Of a stretch of DNA of 64,000 bases, positions 1 through 8,468 are shown in pieces. The position numbers were made by a program, and so were the translations under genes. Source of the DNA: Pseudoalteromonas sp. Z1A8 (lineage in GTDB: Bacteria; Pseudomonadota; Gammaproteobacteria; Enterobacterales; Alteromonadaceae); NCBI RefSeq assembly GCF_011378855.1, contig NZ_WTLB01000002.1, positions 124,001-188,000 on the forward strand, read 5' to 3'. Every line of letters starts with the position of its first letter. Positions within the stretch are counted from its first letter, which is position 1. The notes below the pieces were generated by a model. The model searched no databases and was not told the DNA's origin. It worked only from the letters and a program-made list of their open reading frames with translations.

Positions 1-1368
1 ACTCGTTTTAATCATTTGTGTGTAGCGCATTTGCTCAGACGTTAAACCTGTATGATGTAAAATATCTGCAGATCCAATCACAGCATTTAATGGCGTGCGA
101 ATTTCATGGCTAATATTTGCCATAAATCGACTTTTTGACTCAGCTAGTGTTTCAGCCTGATGTTTAGCTTCAAGTAATATTTGTTCACTTTCTATACGCT
201 CTTGTATATCAACCAATGTTGCTGCAATTGACAATAAATCACTTTCGTAGCGACCTACAATGGGAGTTAGTGTAATTTCAACCCAGTTATTTATACCTTG
301 TGCATTAATCAAACGTATATCAAAGCGACGTATGTCGCGCTTGCCTTGTTTATAATCAAGCAGCGTATTACTGACTTTCTCTACATCTTCTTTTGCTATA
401 AATTCAATTATAGGTAATCCGAGGCTCTCATCTACTTTAGTATGTAATACATGCTGCCACGCTTGATTTATAAATAATAAATTACCGAGTGTATCCAGGC
501 GTAAAACAATATCGGGAATATTATCAACTACAGAATGGTAATTATATTCTATCTCAGCCATTGCTTGCTCAGCTTTAACTCGCTGAGTAATATTAGTTTC
601 TATGGCAATAAAGTGCATCACCTGCCCTGCATCATCTCGCACTGGGCTTGCATCAATAGCAACCCAATAAACATTGCCATTTTTATCGTAATTTATAGTT
701 TCTACTTGAAAAGGAAGCCCATTTTTTATTGCATGAGACATAACCTTACAACTTTCTTTACATGTTTTTGGGCCCTGTAATAATTCACCTGGTGTAGTAC
801 CTATAACTTCATCACAGGTGTAACCTGTAAGTACTTCAAAACTATTATTAACCCACTCAATCACACCAAACCTATCTGTAATAATCACTAAGTTATTTGT
901 ATGACTCGCAACAAGAGATAAACGTTTAGCATATTTTTGCTGCTGCGTTAGCAAAAATTGAGAGTCTTTATGACGCTGAATATCATAGAGGGACCCTATA
1001 AAACCGCTTTTATCATCATAAACTAATCTCAGCTCAAACCAGTTTACGAGCCCACTACTATTTTTTATTTGTATTTCTACACTTGGAGCCTTCTTTCCTT
1101 CAAGCAAACAACAACTGTATGCAACAAAATGCATAATATCATCGCAATTCATTAACTTAGTTATATTAGAACCGATTAACGAATCGTTTGAGTAACCTAG
1201 TTTTTTCTCCCAAGCCTCATTAATATAAGTAAGATTTAAATGTTTATCGCACTCAAAAATACACTCATCTAAAATAGCTAACAACTTTGCCTGACGTCGA
1301 TTACTATTGGAGAGTTTTTCAACAAGTGCATATTGGATTTGCACTTGTAGTTCATCATTATTATTCAT
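1..1368 (-). CDS. Multi-PAS sensor histidine kinase (C-terminus cut by window edge)
   Basis: A membrane-free PAS sensor kinase; the 456 visible codons run off the left edge. The start is the ATG at 1366-1368, preceded by a good GGAGAG ribosome site, and it overlaps the last 8 nt of the upstream hydrolase gene, so the two are translationally coupled. I read three PAS modules (about residues 23-140, 155-265 and 275-385, two with clear PAC tails) and then a histidine phosphoacceptor box, FMANISHEIRTPLN, with the phosphorylated His at residue 421 (106-108). No transmembrane segment is visible, so a cytoplasmic sensor is likely. The ATPase domain, and possibly receiver domains of a hybrid kinase, lie outside the window. 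The ligand is unknown. The receiver-domain protein at 1994-3031 is the obvious candidate partner. Confidence 0.85.
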   Translation of the reverse strand, partial: MNNNDELQVQIQYALVEKLSNSNRRQAKLLAILDECIFECDKHLNLTYINEAWEKKLGYSNDSLIGSNITKLMNCDDIMHFVAYSCCLLEGKKAPSVEIQIKNSSGLVNWFELRLVYDDKSGFIGSLYDIQRHKDSQFLLTQQQKYAKRLSLVASHTNNLVIITDRFGVIEWVNNSFEVLTGYTCDEVIGTTPGELLQGPKTCKESCKVMSHAIKNGLPFQVETINYDKNGNVYWVAIDASPVRDDAGQVMHFIAIETNITQRVKAEQAMAEIEYNYHSVVDNIPDIVLRLDTLGNLLFINQAWQHVLHTKVDESLGLPIIEFIAKEDVEKVSNTLLDYKQGKRDIRRFDIRLINAQGINNWVEITLTPIVGRYESDLLSIAATLVDIQERIESEQILLEAKHQAETLAESKSRFMANISHEIRTPLNAVIGSADILHHTGLTSEQMRYTQMIKTS

Positions 1369-1972
1369 GCTCTCTCCAATGCTTTATAAAAGTATTGCTA
1401 TCACAAACTCGCGCATAAAGAGGGAAAACCTCTTCACAGTAAAATGTTTGTTCAAAAGGAGTGCGGCTCGAGGTGCAGTCGCTTAAAATAGTGACATTAA
1501 AACCGAGTTCAACAGCCGTTCGCGCAGTTGAATCAATACAGATAGAAGTCACTGTACCGGCTAAAATTATATTAGTAACGCTATGTTTTTTAAGCTTTTC
1601 AGCTAAGGCTGTATGTGTAAAAGCATTTAAACCTCTTTTACCTGGCACCACCTCTATAACATTACTAAAAGGGTCTAGCTGCTCAATTGTTTGAGCACCG
1701 TATAAACCTGCTTTAAATGCACCTACACCTGCAATGACTTTTAATATACCAATCGGATTTTTAAGCTCGCTGTAGCTTTGCGTAAAATGAATAGGCGTAT
1801 TAACAACTAAAGCAAATTGCTCTGCAAAAGAGGTTAATAAAGAGAGTGTATTTTCTACCACGCCGGTAATTCTTGATGACTCTTCAACCACCTCATACAG
1901 GACGCCTTTTGGAGAAAAGTAATCGTTTTGAAAACCAATCAAAATAAGCGCAGTTTTAGAGTAATCAGGCAT
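1361..1972 (-). CDS. Isochorismatase-family cysteine hydrolase
   Basis: 203 aa, a complete isochorismatase/nicotinamidase-fold hydrolase. The family's catalytic triad is readable: Asp17 in GFQNDYF, Lys112 in PGKRGLNAF, and the nucleophile Cys145 in GTVTSICIDSTA. The family hydrolyses small amides, nicotinamide or vinyl ethers such as isochorismate. Nothing here fixes the substrate, and there are no siderophore genes beside it to suggest isochorismate. The ATG is preceded by AAGGAA. The gene sits 21 nt after the receiver protein and overlaps the start of the PAS kinase, so it looks like the middle gene of a signalling operon, which is unusual for this enzyme class. Confidence 0.85.
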   Translation of the reverse strand: MPDYSKTALILIGFQNDYFSPKGVLYEVVEESSRITGVVENTLSLLTSFAEQFALVVNTPIHFTQSYSELKNPIGILKVIAGVGAFKAGLYGAQTIEQLDPFSNVIEVVPGKRGLNAFTHTALAEKLKKHSVTNIILAGTVTSICIDSTARTAVELGFNVTILSDCTSSRTPFEQTFYCEEVFPLYARVCDSNTFIKHWREHE

Positions 1973-1993
1973 CGTTATTCCTTATTAATCAAT

Positions 1994-3031
1994 TTAAGAC
2001 GCTAACTGCCAAGGTTTAATAAATTTTTCGAGTACTGCTTTTGTCACTGGCTTTTGTAAATAGTGAGTAATACCTTTTTCGAATAACTCTGCTATTTGTT
2101 CATCGCCGGTTAGCCCCGTTAAAATAACTTTTGGTGTGTTGTTATTAGGTGTGTTTTGACTCACTAATTGCTGCGCTACGTCACTGCCAAACATTCCTGG
2201 CATGCGCTCATCTAAGAGTAGTAAGTCAAATGATTCATTTTGGGCGAGCGTTAATGCACTAGCTCCATTTTCTGCACATGTTACTAAGCAGCCCAACATT
2301 TCAAGCATTACTTTTGTAGCAATTTGACTCGGTAAACTGTCATCCGCAACCAGTATAGATAAACGTGTCTGCGTATGAAGTGTAGCTAAAATTGTAATTA
2401 AGTCAGTATCAAAAAACGGCCAGCCTAATATTTTTTTAGATAGTTTATGATCCTGGCTAAGCTCACTAATGTCGTTAATAGTGCACAGCTTTATGTGTGT
2501 ATTTAAGCTGTCACTGTTTAATCTATCAGTTAGCGCGTCACCACTAAGATGACGTAAATCCTCTAGCTGTACCGATTCTCTAAAATTACTATTAAACAAT
2601 TTGAAATTTAAACCAAAGCGGTCATGAGTATTAGCCGACATTTTTAAGCAGCTTTTAAGTAACGCCTCACAATCAGTTAAAACGTCTACATTTTGGCTAA
2701 TATCAAGCGCTAAACTAACAGATTCTTTTGTTGCTAAAAGTCCGTGAAAATCAAATGTGTTCACTTGCTCAGAATCATCAATTTGGCAATTAAAACTAAC
2801 CCCTTGGATATTTGCTTCGAGCGTGAGTAAAAAACTCTCTTTCACAGAAGCCAACGCCGGGATAAGAAACTCTTCGCATTGCGCGATCATTTGTTCAGGC
2901 GGAATTTGTAAACAGACGTAATTACAATGCAACTTATTAATTAAGGTAATAGAAAAAGTTCGATTTTGGGTTTCACAATATTTACCTATTACTCCTTGGA
3001 TAATTTCTAAAACGTGACTATTAATATTCAT
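1994..3031 (-). CDS. Receiver-domain protein with an unrecognised N-terminal region
   Basis: 345 aa. Residues 224-345 form a response-regulator receiver domain: acidic pair Asp230-Asp231, phospho-acceptor Asp274 in LLLLDERMPG, Thr305 and Lys327 in QKPV. Residues 1-220 match no family I recognise. They have alternating strand/helix character with several Cys (19, 36, 40, 52, 82) and no DNA-binding helix-turn-helix, so output is probably not direct transcription. A receiver at the C-terminus also occurs in degenerate hybrid kinases, so the N-terminal part could be a decayed kinase or sensor. It is the first gene of the run with the hydrolase and PAS kinase and probably receives phosphate from that kinase. 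Confidence 0.75.
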   Translation of the reverse strand: MNINSHVLEIIQGVIGKYCETQNRTFSITLINKLHCNYVCLQIPPEQMIAQCEEFLIPALASVKESFLLTLEANIQGVSFNCQIDDSEQVNTFDFHGLLATKESVSLALDISQNVDVLTDCEALLKSCLKMSANTHDRFGLNFKLFNSNFRESVQLEDLRHLSGDALTDRLNSDSLNTHIKLCTINDISELSQDHKLSKKILGWPFFDTDLITILATLHTQTRLSILVADDSLPSQIATKVMLEMLGCLVTCAENGASALTLAQNESFDLLLLDERMPGMFGSDVAQQLVSQNTPNNNTPKVILTGLTGDEQIAELFEKGITHYLQKPVTKAVLEKFIKPWQLAS

Positions 3032-3288
3032 AAAGTACTCTCGTTAACCCAATGTATAGCTCTACATCATCAAGTTATGTGCCATAAATTAATTTTTGTA
3101 AACACACTTGCATTCATAGACTTAAGTATTAGGAGAATAACTTTTTAGTTTGCTATTCGCATTTTGCAAATCATATTGCTATGCATAATATGGTTTATAG
3201 TTTTATTAGAATGCTGCAATCGATTTTTTTCGCTTTAAATTATTTTTCAATCATTTAAACTGATATTAATCAAATTGAGGAGAAAGCT

Positions 3289-3552
3289 ATGTTAACTGTA
3301 ATTTTTGGCCGTGAAGGCTGTCCATTTTGTGTTCGTGCGAAAGACGTTGCTGAGCAACTATCAAATGAACGTGATGACTTTAAATTTCGCTATATTGACA
3401 TAATTAAAGAAGGTATTAGTAAAGCCGACCTTGAAAAGTCAGCGGGTAAGCCTTGCCCTACAGTCCCACAAATTTTTGTAGACCAAACACACATCGGTGG
3501 GTTTACAGAATTTGAAGCTTACGCAAAAGAAAACCTAGGCCTGTATAAATAA
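3289..3552 (+). CDS. grxA: Glutaredoxin 1
   Basis: 87 aa, close to E. coli GrxA (85 aa), with the same opening TVIFGR.GCPFCVRAKD. The dithiol active site is Cys11-Pro-Phe-Cys14 (CPFC rather than the enteric CPYC). TVPQIFVD holds the cis-proline, and HIGG completes the glutathione-binding surface. It reduces disulfides, including those of ribonucleotide reductase and PAPS reductase, using glutathione in the cytoplasm. The start is supported by GAGGAGAAAGCT just upstream. It appears monocistronic, with an imperfect hairpin after the stop. Confidence 0.95.
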   Translation: MLTVIFGREGCPFCVRAKDVAEQLSNERDDFKFRYIDIIKEGISKADLEKSAGKPCPTVPQIFVDQTHIGGFTEFEAYAKENLGLYK

Positions 3553-3569
3553 GCTTTGTATTAAATATG

Positions 3570-3606
3570 TTAACCAGTTTAATAAACTCCACATTGAGCT
3601 GGTTAA
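3570..3606 (+). terminator. Weak hairpin after grxA
   Basis: TTAACCAG (3570-3577) pairs with CTGGTTAA (3599-3606) across a 21-nt loop, followed by ATTT. The arms are perfect but AT-rich, the loop is long and the U tract is poor, so termination may be partial. Confidence 0.35.
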
Positions 3607-3674
3607 ATTTCGACCAACATCAAATACATACAAATTAGTTTCAATTTATACAAGCATTTGCCTCGCGAATCCTA

Positions 3675-3680
3675 TATAAT
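3675..3680 (+). promoter_or_regulatory. Predicted deaD -10 box with GC-rich discriminator
   Basis: A perfect TATAAT is followed by GCGCGCC, a GC-rich discriminator typical of stringently controlled promoters. No good -35 lies 17 nt upstream (AAGCAT). The implied 5' leader is only about 25 nt, unlike the long cold-shock leader of E. coli deaD, unless another promoter lies further upstream. Position inferred by eye. Confidence 0.4.
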
Positions 3681-3712
3681 GCGCGCCTCTTTAAATTCGT
3701 TGAGGCGTATTA

Positions 3713-5581
3713 ATGTCAGAACCAGTCACGTTTGAATCTCTAAATCTTTCTCCTGCAATTTTGAAGGCAGTTGAAGAGTTGGGTTACAAGACACCATCTG
3801 AAATCCAAGCTCAATGTATACCGTTATTGCTAGAAAGAAAGGACGTACTGGGACTAGCTCAAACGGGTACAGGTAAAACCGCAGCATTTGCACTGCCATT
3901 ACTAAATAATATTGACCCGTCTGTGAAACAGCCACAGATCCTTGTACTCACACCAACACGTGAGCTTGCGATCCAAGTTGCTGAGGCATTCGAACAATAT
4001 GCTAAACATGTTCGTGGTATTGAAGTATTGGCACTATATGGTGGCCAAAGCTACAGTATCCAATTAAGCGCACTTCGTCGTGGCGCTCAGGTTATTGTTG
4101 CAACTCCAGGTCGTTTAATCGATCACATTAACCGTGGCACTATCAAGTTTGATGCTCTACAAGCACTTGTACTTGATGAAGCCGATGAAATGTTACGTAT
4201 GGGCTTTATCGATGATGTAGAAAGCATCATGGAAAAAACACCGCGCGAAAAGCAAACATGTCTTTTCTCTGCGACTATGCCTAAGCAAATTCAAAACATC
4301 AGCAGCAAATATATGAACAATCCTGAACAGGTTCATATTTCTGCGCGTAACTCTACAGTATCATCTGTTGAGCAAGTGTTTTGGAATGCAAGCGTACATA
4401 AAAATAAAGCAATTGTTCGCTTCTTAGAAGCTGAACAGTATGAAGGTGCTATTGTTTTCGTACGTACGCGTAACGATACAGTACAACTTGCTGAGTTATT
4501 AGAGCGCGAAGGTTTCTCTGCTGCTCCACTTAACGGTGACATGAACCAGCAAGCACGTGAACGCACTGTAGAACGCTTAAAAAGCGGCATGCTAAATGTT
4601 GTTATTGCAACAGACGTTGCTGCTCGTGGTCTAGATGTTGACCGCTTAAGCTTAGTTATCAACTACGATATCCCACAAGATTCTGAAGCCTACGTTCACC
4701 GTATAGGCCGTACAGGTCGTGCTGGTCGTACTGGTAAAGCAATTTTATTCGTAAAACATAACGAACGTTATTTACTTAAAAATATCATTCGTCATACGAA
4801 GTCTGAAATTGCACAAGTTGAATTACCAACTGCAAAAATCGTTGAAGAAAAACGTATCGAAGCGTTACAAGCAAAATTAACTATTGCGCTTGAAAACAAA
4901 GATATTACATTCTTTAACGAGATAGCTACTAACATGGCTGAAAAACTTGACCTTCCTCTTGAAAGCTTAGCGGGTGCGTTACTGTGTTTAGCACAGCAAC
5001 AGTCTCCAATTAAAGTTGAAGAAGTTAAGATTCAACCTCGTGAACGTAACGAGCGTAACGACCGCAACCCACGCAGTAACGACCGCAATGACCGCGGCGG
5101 TGACCGTGGACGTCGTAACGAACGTGGCGGCGAACGTGGTGGTGAACGCGCTGAGCGTAAACCTCGCGAGCGTAACAGCCGTGATGCAGGCCCTATGGAT
5201 ACTTACCGTATCGAAGTAGGTCGTGAACATGGTGTTCAGGTTAAGAACATTGTTGGCGCTATTGCTAACGAAGCTGACATCTCAAGCAAGTTTATTGGTG
5301 ATATTCGTTTACACGACAATCACAGTACGGTTCAATTGCCGCAAAACATGCCTAAAGATGTACTTGATCATTTCCAAAAAGTGTTTATTTGTAAACGTCC
5401 TATGGGCTTAACAATTACAACTGATCAAGGCCCTGCTGAGCCACGCGGCGAGCGCTCTGAGCGTCCAGCTGGTGACAAAAAGCGCACCTTTAGTAAAGAT
5501 AAAGATGACAGTGCACGCGGTGATAAGCGTACCGGTCCTCGTAAAGAACGTCGCCCAGTAAGCTTTACAACGCCGAAATAA
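3713..5581 (+). CDS. deaD: ATP-dependent DEAD-box RNA helicase DeaD/CsdA
   Basis: 622 aa (E. coli DeaD 629). All helicase motifs are present: Walker A AQTGTGKT (49-56), PTRELA, TPGR (131-134), DEAD (155-158), SAT (186-188), ARGLD and HRIGRTGR (329-336). After the two RecA domains come a dimerisation region, a strongly basic Arg/Asn/Asp/Gly stretch at about 440-490 (many RGG- and NDR-like units) and an RNA-binding DbpA-type fold at about 495-570, with a second basic tail. It unwinds structured RNA in ribosome assembly and mRNA turnover, especially in the cold. Start: ATG with GAGG 8 nt upstream. The rim of Arg-rich repeats produces long spurious reading frames on both strands. Confidence 0.95.
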   Translation: MSEPVTFESLNLSPAILKAVEELGYKTPSEIQAQCIPLLLERKDVLGLAQTGTGKTAAFALPLLNNIDPSVKQPQILVLTPTRELAIQVAEAFEQYAKHVRGIEVLALYGGQSYSIQLSALRRGAQVIVATPGRLIDHINRGTIKFDALQALVLDEADEMLRMGFIDDVESIMEKTPREKQTCLFSATMPKQIQNISSKYMNNPEQVHISARNSTVSSVEQVFWNASVHKNKAIVRFLEAEQYEGAIVFVRTRNDTVQLAELLEREGFSAAPLNGDMNQQARERTVERLKSGMLNVVIATDVAARGLDVDRLSLVINYDIPQDSEAYVHRIGRTGRAGRTGKAILFVKHNERYLLKNIIRHTKSEIAQVELPTAKIVEEKRIEALQAKLTIALENKDITFFNEIATNMAEKLDLPLESLAGALLCLAQQQSPIKVEEVKIQPRERNERNDRNPRSNDRNDRGGDRGRRNERGGERGGERAERKPRERNSRDAGPMDTYRIEVGREHGVQVKNIVGAIANEADISSKFIGDIRLHDNHSTVQLPQNMPKDVLDHFQKVFICKRPMGLTITTDQGPAEPRGERSERPAGDKKRTFSKDKDDSARGDKRTGPRKERRPVSFTTPK

Positions 5582-5600
5582 GCAACGACTCTTTAATAAA

Positions 5601-5633
5601 AAACCTTGCCACGTAAGTGAGCAAGGTTTTTTT
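5601..5633 (+). terminator. Rho-independent terminator of deaD
   Basis: AAACCTTGC (5601-5609) pairs with GCAAGGTTT (5621-5629), followed by a run of T. It lies 20 nt after the deaD stop. Confidence 0.85.
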
Positions 5634-5681
5634 GTGTCTAAAATTTATTTTTAATAATAAAAAATATTTGTAAGGGTACAA

Positions 5682-5715
5682 AAAAACACGATAGGGATAA
5701 ACAAATCGTGTTTTT
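5682..5715 (-). terminator. Terminator of the epmC-yfcL transcript
   Basis: An 11-bp perfect inverted repeat, AAAAACACGAT (5682-5692) and ATCGTGTTTTT (5705-5715). A-rich sequence on its left gives a U tract for the minus strand. It sits 20 nt after yfcL. Confidence 0.8.
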
Positions 5716-5735
5716 ATATTGTGTTAAAAGAGCTG

Positions 5736-6011
5736 TTAAGCGAGTGCTTTAACTTCTTCCCATAGGCGTGCAACTAATGTTTTATCTTCTTCATTAAGCT
5801 CACCATTGCGATATGCTTTAACTAAGCTTTGCTCTACCGTTTCGTTTAGCTCATCTATACTGATTGTCAGCTTTTCTACTTCGGCATAACCAACTGCAAG
5901 ATCAAAATGACCTCGTAAATAGCCGCCTGCAAATAACTCATCGTCAGTTGCTTTTATTACTAAATCATCGAAGTACTGCTGGGCTGCATCGATATAATTC
6001 ACTAAACTCAT
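5736..6011 (-). CDS. yfcL: YfcL family protein
   Basis: 91 aa, acidic, predicted all-helical and soluble; same length and position as E. coli YfcL (92 aa), which also follows epmC at the end of the prmB-aroC cluster. The function is not established. Its ATG overlaps the TGA of the kinase-like gene in an ATGA arrangement (6008-6011), with AGGAG 9 nt upstream, so translation is coupled. Recognition is from general resemblance and gene order rather than a catalytic motif; I see no metal or nucleotide site. Confidence 0.8.
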   Translation of the reverse strand: MSLVNYIDAAQQYFDDLVIKATDDELFAGGYLRGHFDLAVGYAEVEKLTISIDELNETVEQSLVKAYRNGELNEEDKTLVARLWEEVKALA

Positions 6012-7171
6012 TTACAAATCTCCTGGTTTTGCAGAGCACCTGTATTTTCAAGGTTTTGGTGCCCTACTGCATACATAATATGGTCGTTAAATCCGGTGGT
6101 TACTTTAATATAACCTGTTAATTCATCATCTAATTCGCTGTCGCCAGTATCACAAATAAGGGGGCGACCGTTAAGCGCTTGTAGCTTTGTTTTTGTTGCT
6201 ACTACAATAATATTTTCTTTGCCAATTGCACGTATAAGCGCAGGGCTCAATTGCTGATTACCACGGCCAAATATATGCCCTTGCCCACCAATTAAGGTAA
6301 TAACTAATTTAGTATTTTGCTGGCTAGTAAGCTCAAGTAATTGCTTAGCCGTTAAATCTTGGGCAACTAAGGTTTGATCTTTTATTAAATCGACGCCAAG
6401 TAAGGTATTATCGAGTCCCATTTCTTCCATTATGGCTTCAACCGTTGAGCCGCTACCCATAATATAAAATGTGTCTTCATCCATTTGCGATACAACATGC
6501 GCAGCAATGTCGGCAAGTACCAGTTCGTCGGTTTCTTTGCCGCCATTTTTAACAGCTTGCATATAACGCACTTCGCTTGGTGTTTGCATTTCACCATAAC
6601 GTTTTGCTTTTACAGTGCCTTGTCTGAAAGCATCTTCATCTATATCCATTACATCGGCATCAGCTAAGGTAACTAACTCACCATTAACCAGCATTTCAAC
6701 TACGCGCCCTGCAGCTTTTGGGGTAATAGCGTACACACCAGAATGAATTTTACAGCCTGCAGGAATACCAAGTACGGGAATGGTATCTTCTATTGCATGG
6801 CAAATATTACGCGCTGTGCCGTCGCCTCCGGCAAATAAAACTAAATCAACGCCAGAATCTTTAAGTACTTTTGCTGCTTGTTCTGTGTCATCTGGGGTTG
6901 TTATTACTGCAGAGTTGTATACAACCTCTACATTAAAGCCCAAAGCTTTGGCTGTTTGCTCACCCATGTCACCGTTAACGGTGTAAATGGTTAAGCGTTC
7001 TTTATAAGGCAATAGCACTTCAAGCGCTGCTTTTGTGCGGCTATTTGCTTTTGGTTCTGCACCTAATTCGATTGCTTTGGCGGCTGTTTTCGCGCCATCA
7101 CTGCCTTTTAAAGCAACTGTTCCGCCTAAACCCGCTACTGGGTTTACAATTAAACCTAATTTAAACGCCAT
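6008..7171 (-). CDS. ATP-NAD kinase family protein (COG3199 / AcoX-like type)
   Basis: 387 aa, longer than ordinary NAD kinase (about 290). The N-terminus LGLIVNPVAGLGG and the motif FAGGDGTARN (GGDG at 115-118) are hallmarks of the NAD/diacylglycerol kinase superfamily; the long C-terminal half is typical of the separate COG3199 group. Phosphorylation of NAD or a related nucleotide is plausible but not shown. The standard NadK would be encoded elsewhere. The start has AGGAG upstream and overlaps the end of epmC by 11 nt; the stop overlaps yfcL by 4 nt, so the three genes form a tight unit. In E. coli the genes between aroC and epmC differ, so this is a lineage-specific insertion into a conserved cluster. 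Confidence 0.85.
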   Translation of the reverse strand: MAFKLGLIVNPVAGLGGTVALKGSDGAKTAAKAIELGAEPKANSRTKAALEVLLPYKERLTIYTVNGDMGEQTAKALGFNVEVVYNSAVITTPDDTEQAAKVLKDSGVDLVLFAGGDGTARNICHAIEDTIPVLGIPAGCKIHSGVYAITPKAAGRVVEMLVNGELVTLADADVMDIDEDAFRQGTVKAKRYGEMQTPSEVRYMQAVKNGGKETDELVLADIAAHVVSQMDEDTFYIMGSGSTVEAIMEEMGLDNTLLGVDLIKDQTLVAQDLTAKQLLELTSQQNTKLVITLIGGQGHIFGRGNQQLSPALIRAIGKENIIVVATKTKLQALNGRPLICDTGDSELDDELTGYIKVTTGFNDHIMYAVGHQNLENTGALQNQEICK

Positions 7172-7715
7172 TACAAAGCTCCTTCGGATGTTGCCAATTA
7201 AATTGCTGCGCTGTTAATGGCCAAGGTGTGTTATAAAAATCAGAGAGTGCTTTTAAAAGTGACTCTGTACGAGAATTAAAGCCATTTTCGATAAGCGATA
7301 AAACACGTGCATGTACTCGCTGCTGAAAATCAAACCGACATGTTTGCTCGCCGTTTAAGTTATCCACCGACACATTAAAATTAAACCCTGCTGCGGTGCT
7401 TAATAACCACTCTATAGCTTGAGGCTTTACTTCTACGCTTTCAAACTCAGCTTGTTTTTGTTTGTCGCGTCCATCAGGACAATACCAATAACCATAATCT
7501 TCTAATAATCGACGTTCATCTCCGGCCACCAGCCAATGCGCTATTTCATGTAATGCACTGGCATAAAAACCATGCGCAAATACAACTTGGTGATATGGCA
7601 CGTGCTCTGTTGCAGGCAGATACACAGGCTCACAATCGCCTTTTATCAGCTGTGTATTATAACTTTGATAAAAAGTGCGTTCAAAAATTGAAATTAGATC
7701 AGCTATTTGATGCAT
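7161..7715 (-). CDS. epmC: Elongation factor P hydroxylase EpmC (YfcM)
   Basis: 184 aa (E. coli YfcM about 180). It contains the family's His/Glu metal-binding motif: HGFYASALHEIAHW with His48, His56-Glu57 and His60, followed by the conserved DYGYWYCPDGRD. EpmC hydroxylates the beta-lysylated lysine of EF-P, the last step of the EpmB-EpmA-EpmC pathway, in the cytoplasm. Presence of epmC implies a lysine-type EF-P elsewhere in the genome; the EF-P-like gene in this window (efpL) has Arg at that position and is not a substrate. No strong ribosome site precedes this ATG. Confidence 0.93.
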   Translation of the reverse strand: MHQIADLISIFERTFYQSYNTQLIKGDCEPVYLPATEHVPYHQVVFAHGFYASALHEIAHWLVAGDERRLLEDYGYWYCPDGRDKQKQAEFESVEVKPQAIEWLLSTAAGFNFNVSVDNLNGEQTCRFDFQQRVHARVLSLIENGFNSRTESLLKALSDFYNTPWPLTAQQFNWQHPKELCNGV

Positions 7716-7832
7716 AAAATTGGGCTAATTTGTCTCGGTTGCAGCGCTATTGTGCGCAGTAAAAACGAGACGAATTGTACGGGCTTTTACAGCTAAAGTA
7801 AAAATAAGGCGTGATAGTAAAATATAAGCGGA

Positions 7833-8294
7833 CTAATCTTTCACTTTATTGATATTTTTAATAATACCTAAACAGTAAAGAGTATTGGCAAGTTCTTTAC
7901 GCTGCGTTTTTTCACTTGAGGTTTTATTGGCTAAGCTAGTTAACATATCGTACCGTTTACGTAGAGTTAGTATATATCTGGCATGCCTGCGGCATTCAAA
8001 GCAATGAGTACAGTGCGAATCGACCCAAAATCTTAATGTTTCAAACCAATATTGCTGCTCTTGAGCAAAAAAAATAAATGCCTTAGAGCAAGTCTCGCAC
8101 TGCTCCTCAATATCTACATAGAGTGTTCGAGGAAAAATGGCATAATTTTGCTTTTTTATATCAGCCAATATTGCCGTATTAGGAAAGTATTTAAGACTCG
8201 AGTAACGCCAATGCCCTTTCTCTATCTCCTCTATTGTCACTGAGGTATTTGTAGTTATTGGTCTATTGCCATACCTTGGGTGGTTAAGGTACAT
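7833..8294 (-). CDS. Zinc-ribbon protein of unknown function
   Basis: 153 aa. The centre (about residues 48-92) carries two Cys pairs, CETC and CTHC/CFEC, separated by about 30 residues that include EQQYWFETL and end in CRR. This resembles the small 'probable zinc-ribbon' (trcl-type) domain. The N-terminal part has PRYGNRPI, and the C-terminal part is a Lys/Arg-rich helix. Zinc binding is inferred from the cysteine spacing. No DNA-binding or catalytic motif is visible. It lies between epmC and a DUF4112 gene inside the yfcL-aroC cluster, with gaps of over 100 nt on both sides, so it is probably transcribed separately. Confidence 0.65.
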   Translation of the reverse strand: MYLNHPRYGNRPITTNTSVTIEEIEKGHWRYSSLKYFPNTAILADIKKQNYAIFPRTLYVDIEEQCETCSKAFIFFAQEQQYWFETLRFWVDSHCTHCFECRRHARYILTLRKRYDMLTSLANKTSSEKTQRKELANTLYCLGIIKNINKVKD

Positions 8295-8343
8295 ATATCT
8301 GCCTATTTTAAATTCACAGCTTACATCTTAAAAGTAAGCTAAA

Positions 8344-8372
8344 TAAAAGCAAGTTAAAGCAAGTTAAAGCAA
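8344..8372. repeat. Short tandem repeat, 10-bp unit
   Basis: AAGTTAAAGC is repeated twice exactly (8351-8370), flanked by partial units on both sides. It lies in the 174-nt gap between the zinc-ribbon and DUF4112 genes. Nothing else recognisable is in that gap. Confidence 0.5.
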
Positions 8373-8468
8373 AATCAATAATACGTAGTTATTATCCGAA
8401 TTTAGGTATAAGTAATTTCTACACTTTAAATAATTTAACCCATTAAATACTTTCGGCATTAGTATTAC

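Noticed and set aside
4333-5411. Frames of 60-109 codons on both strands within deaD
   Set aside because: They are shadows of the helicase gene and its Arg-rich repeats; composition is repetitive and no start signal supports them.
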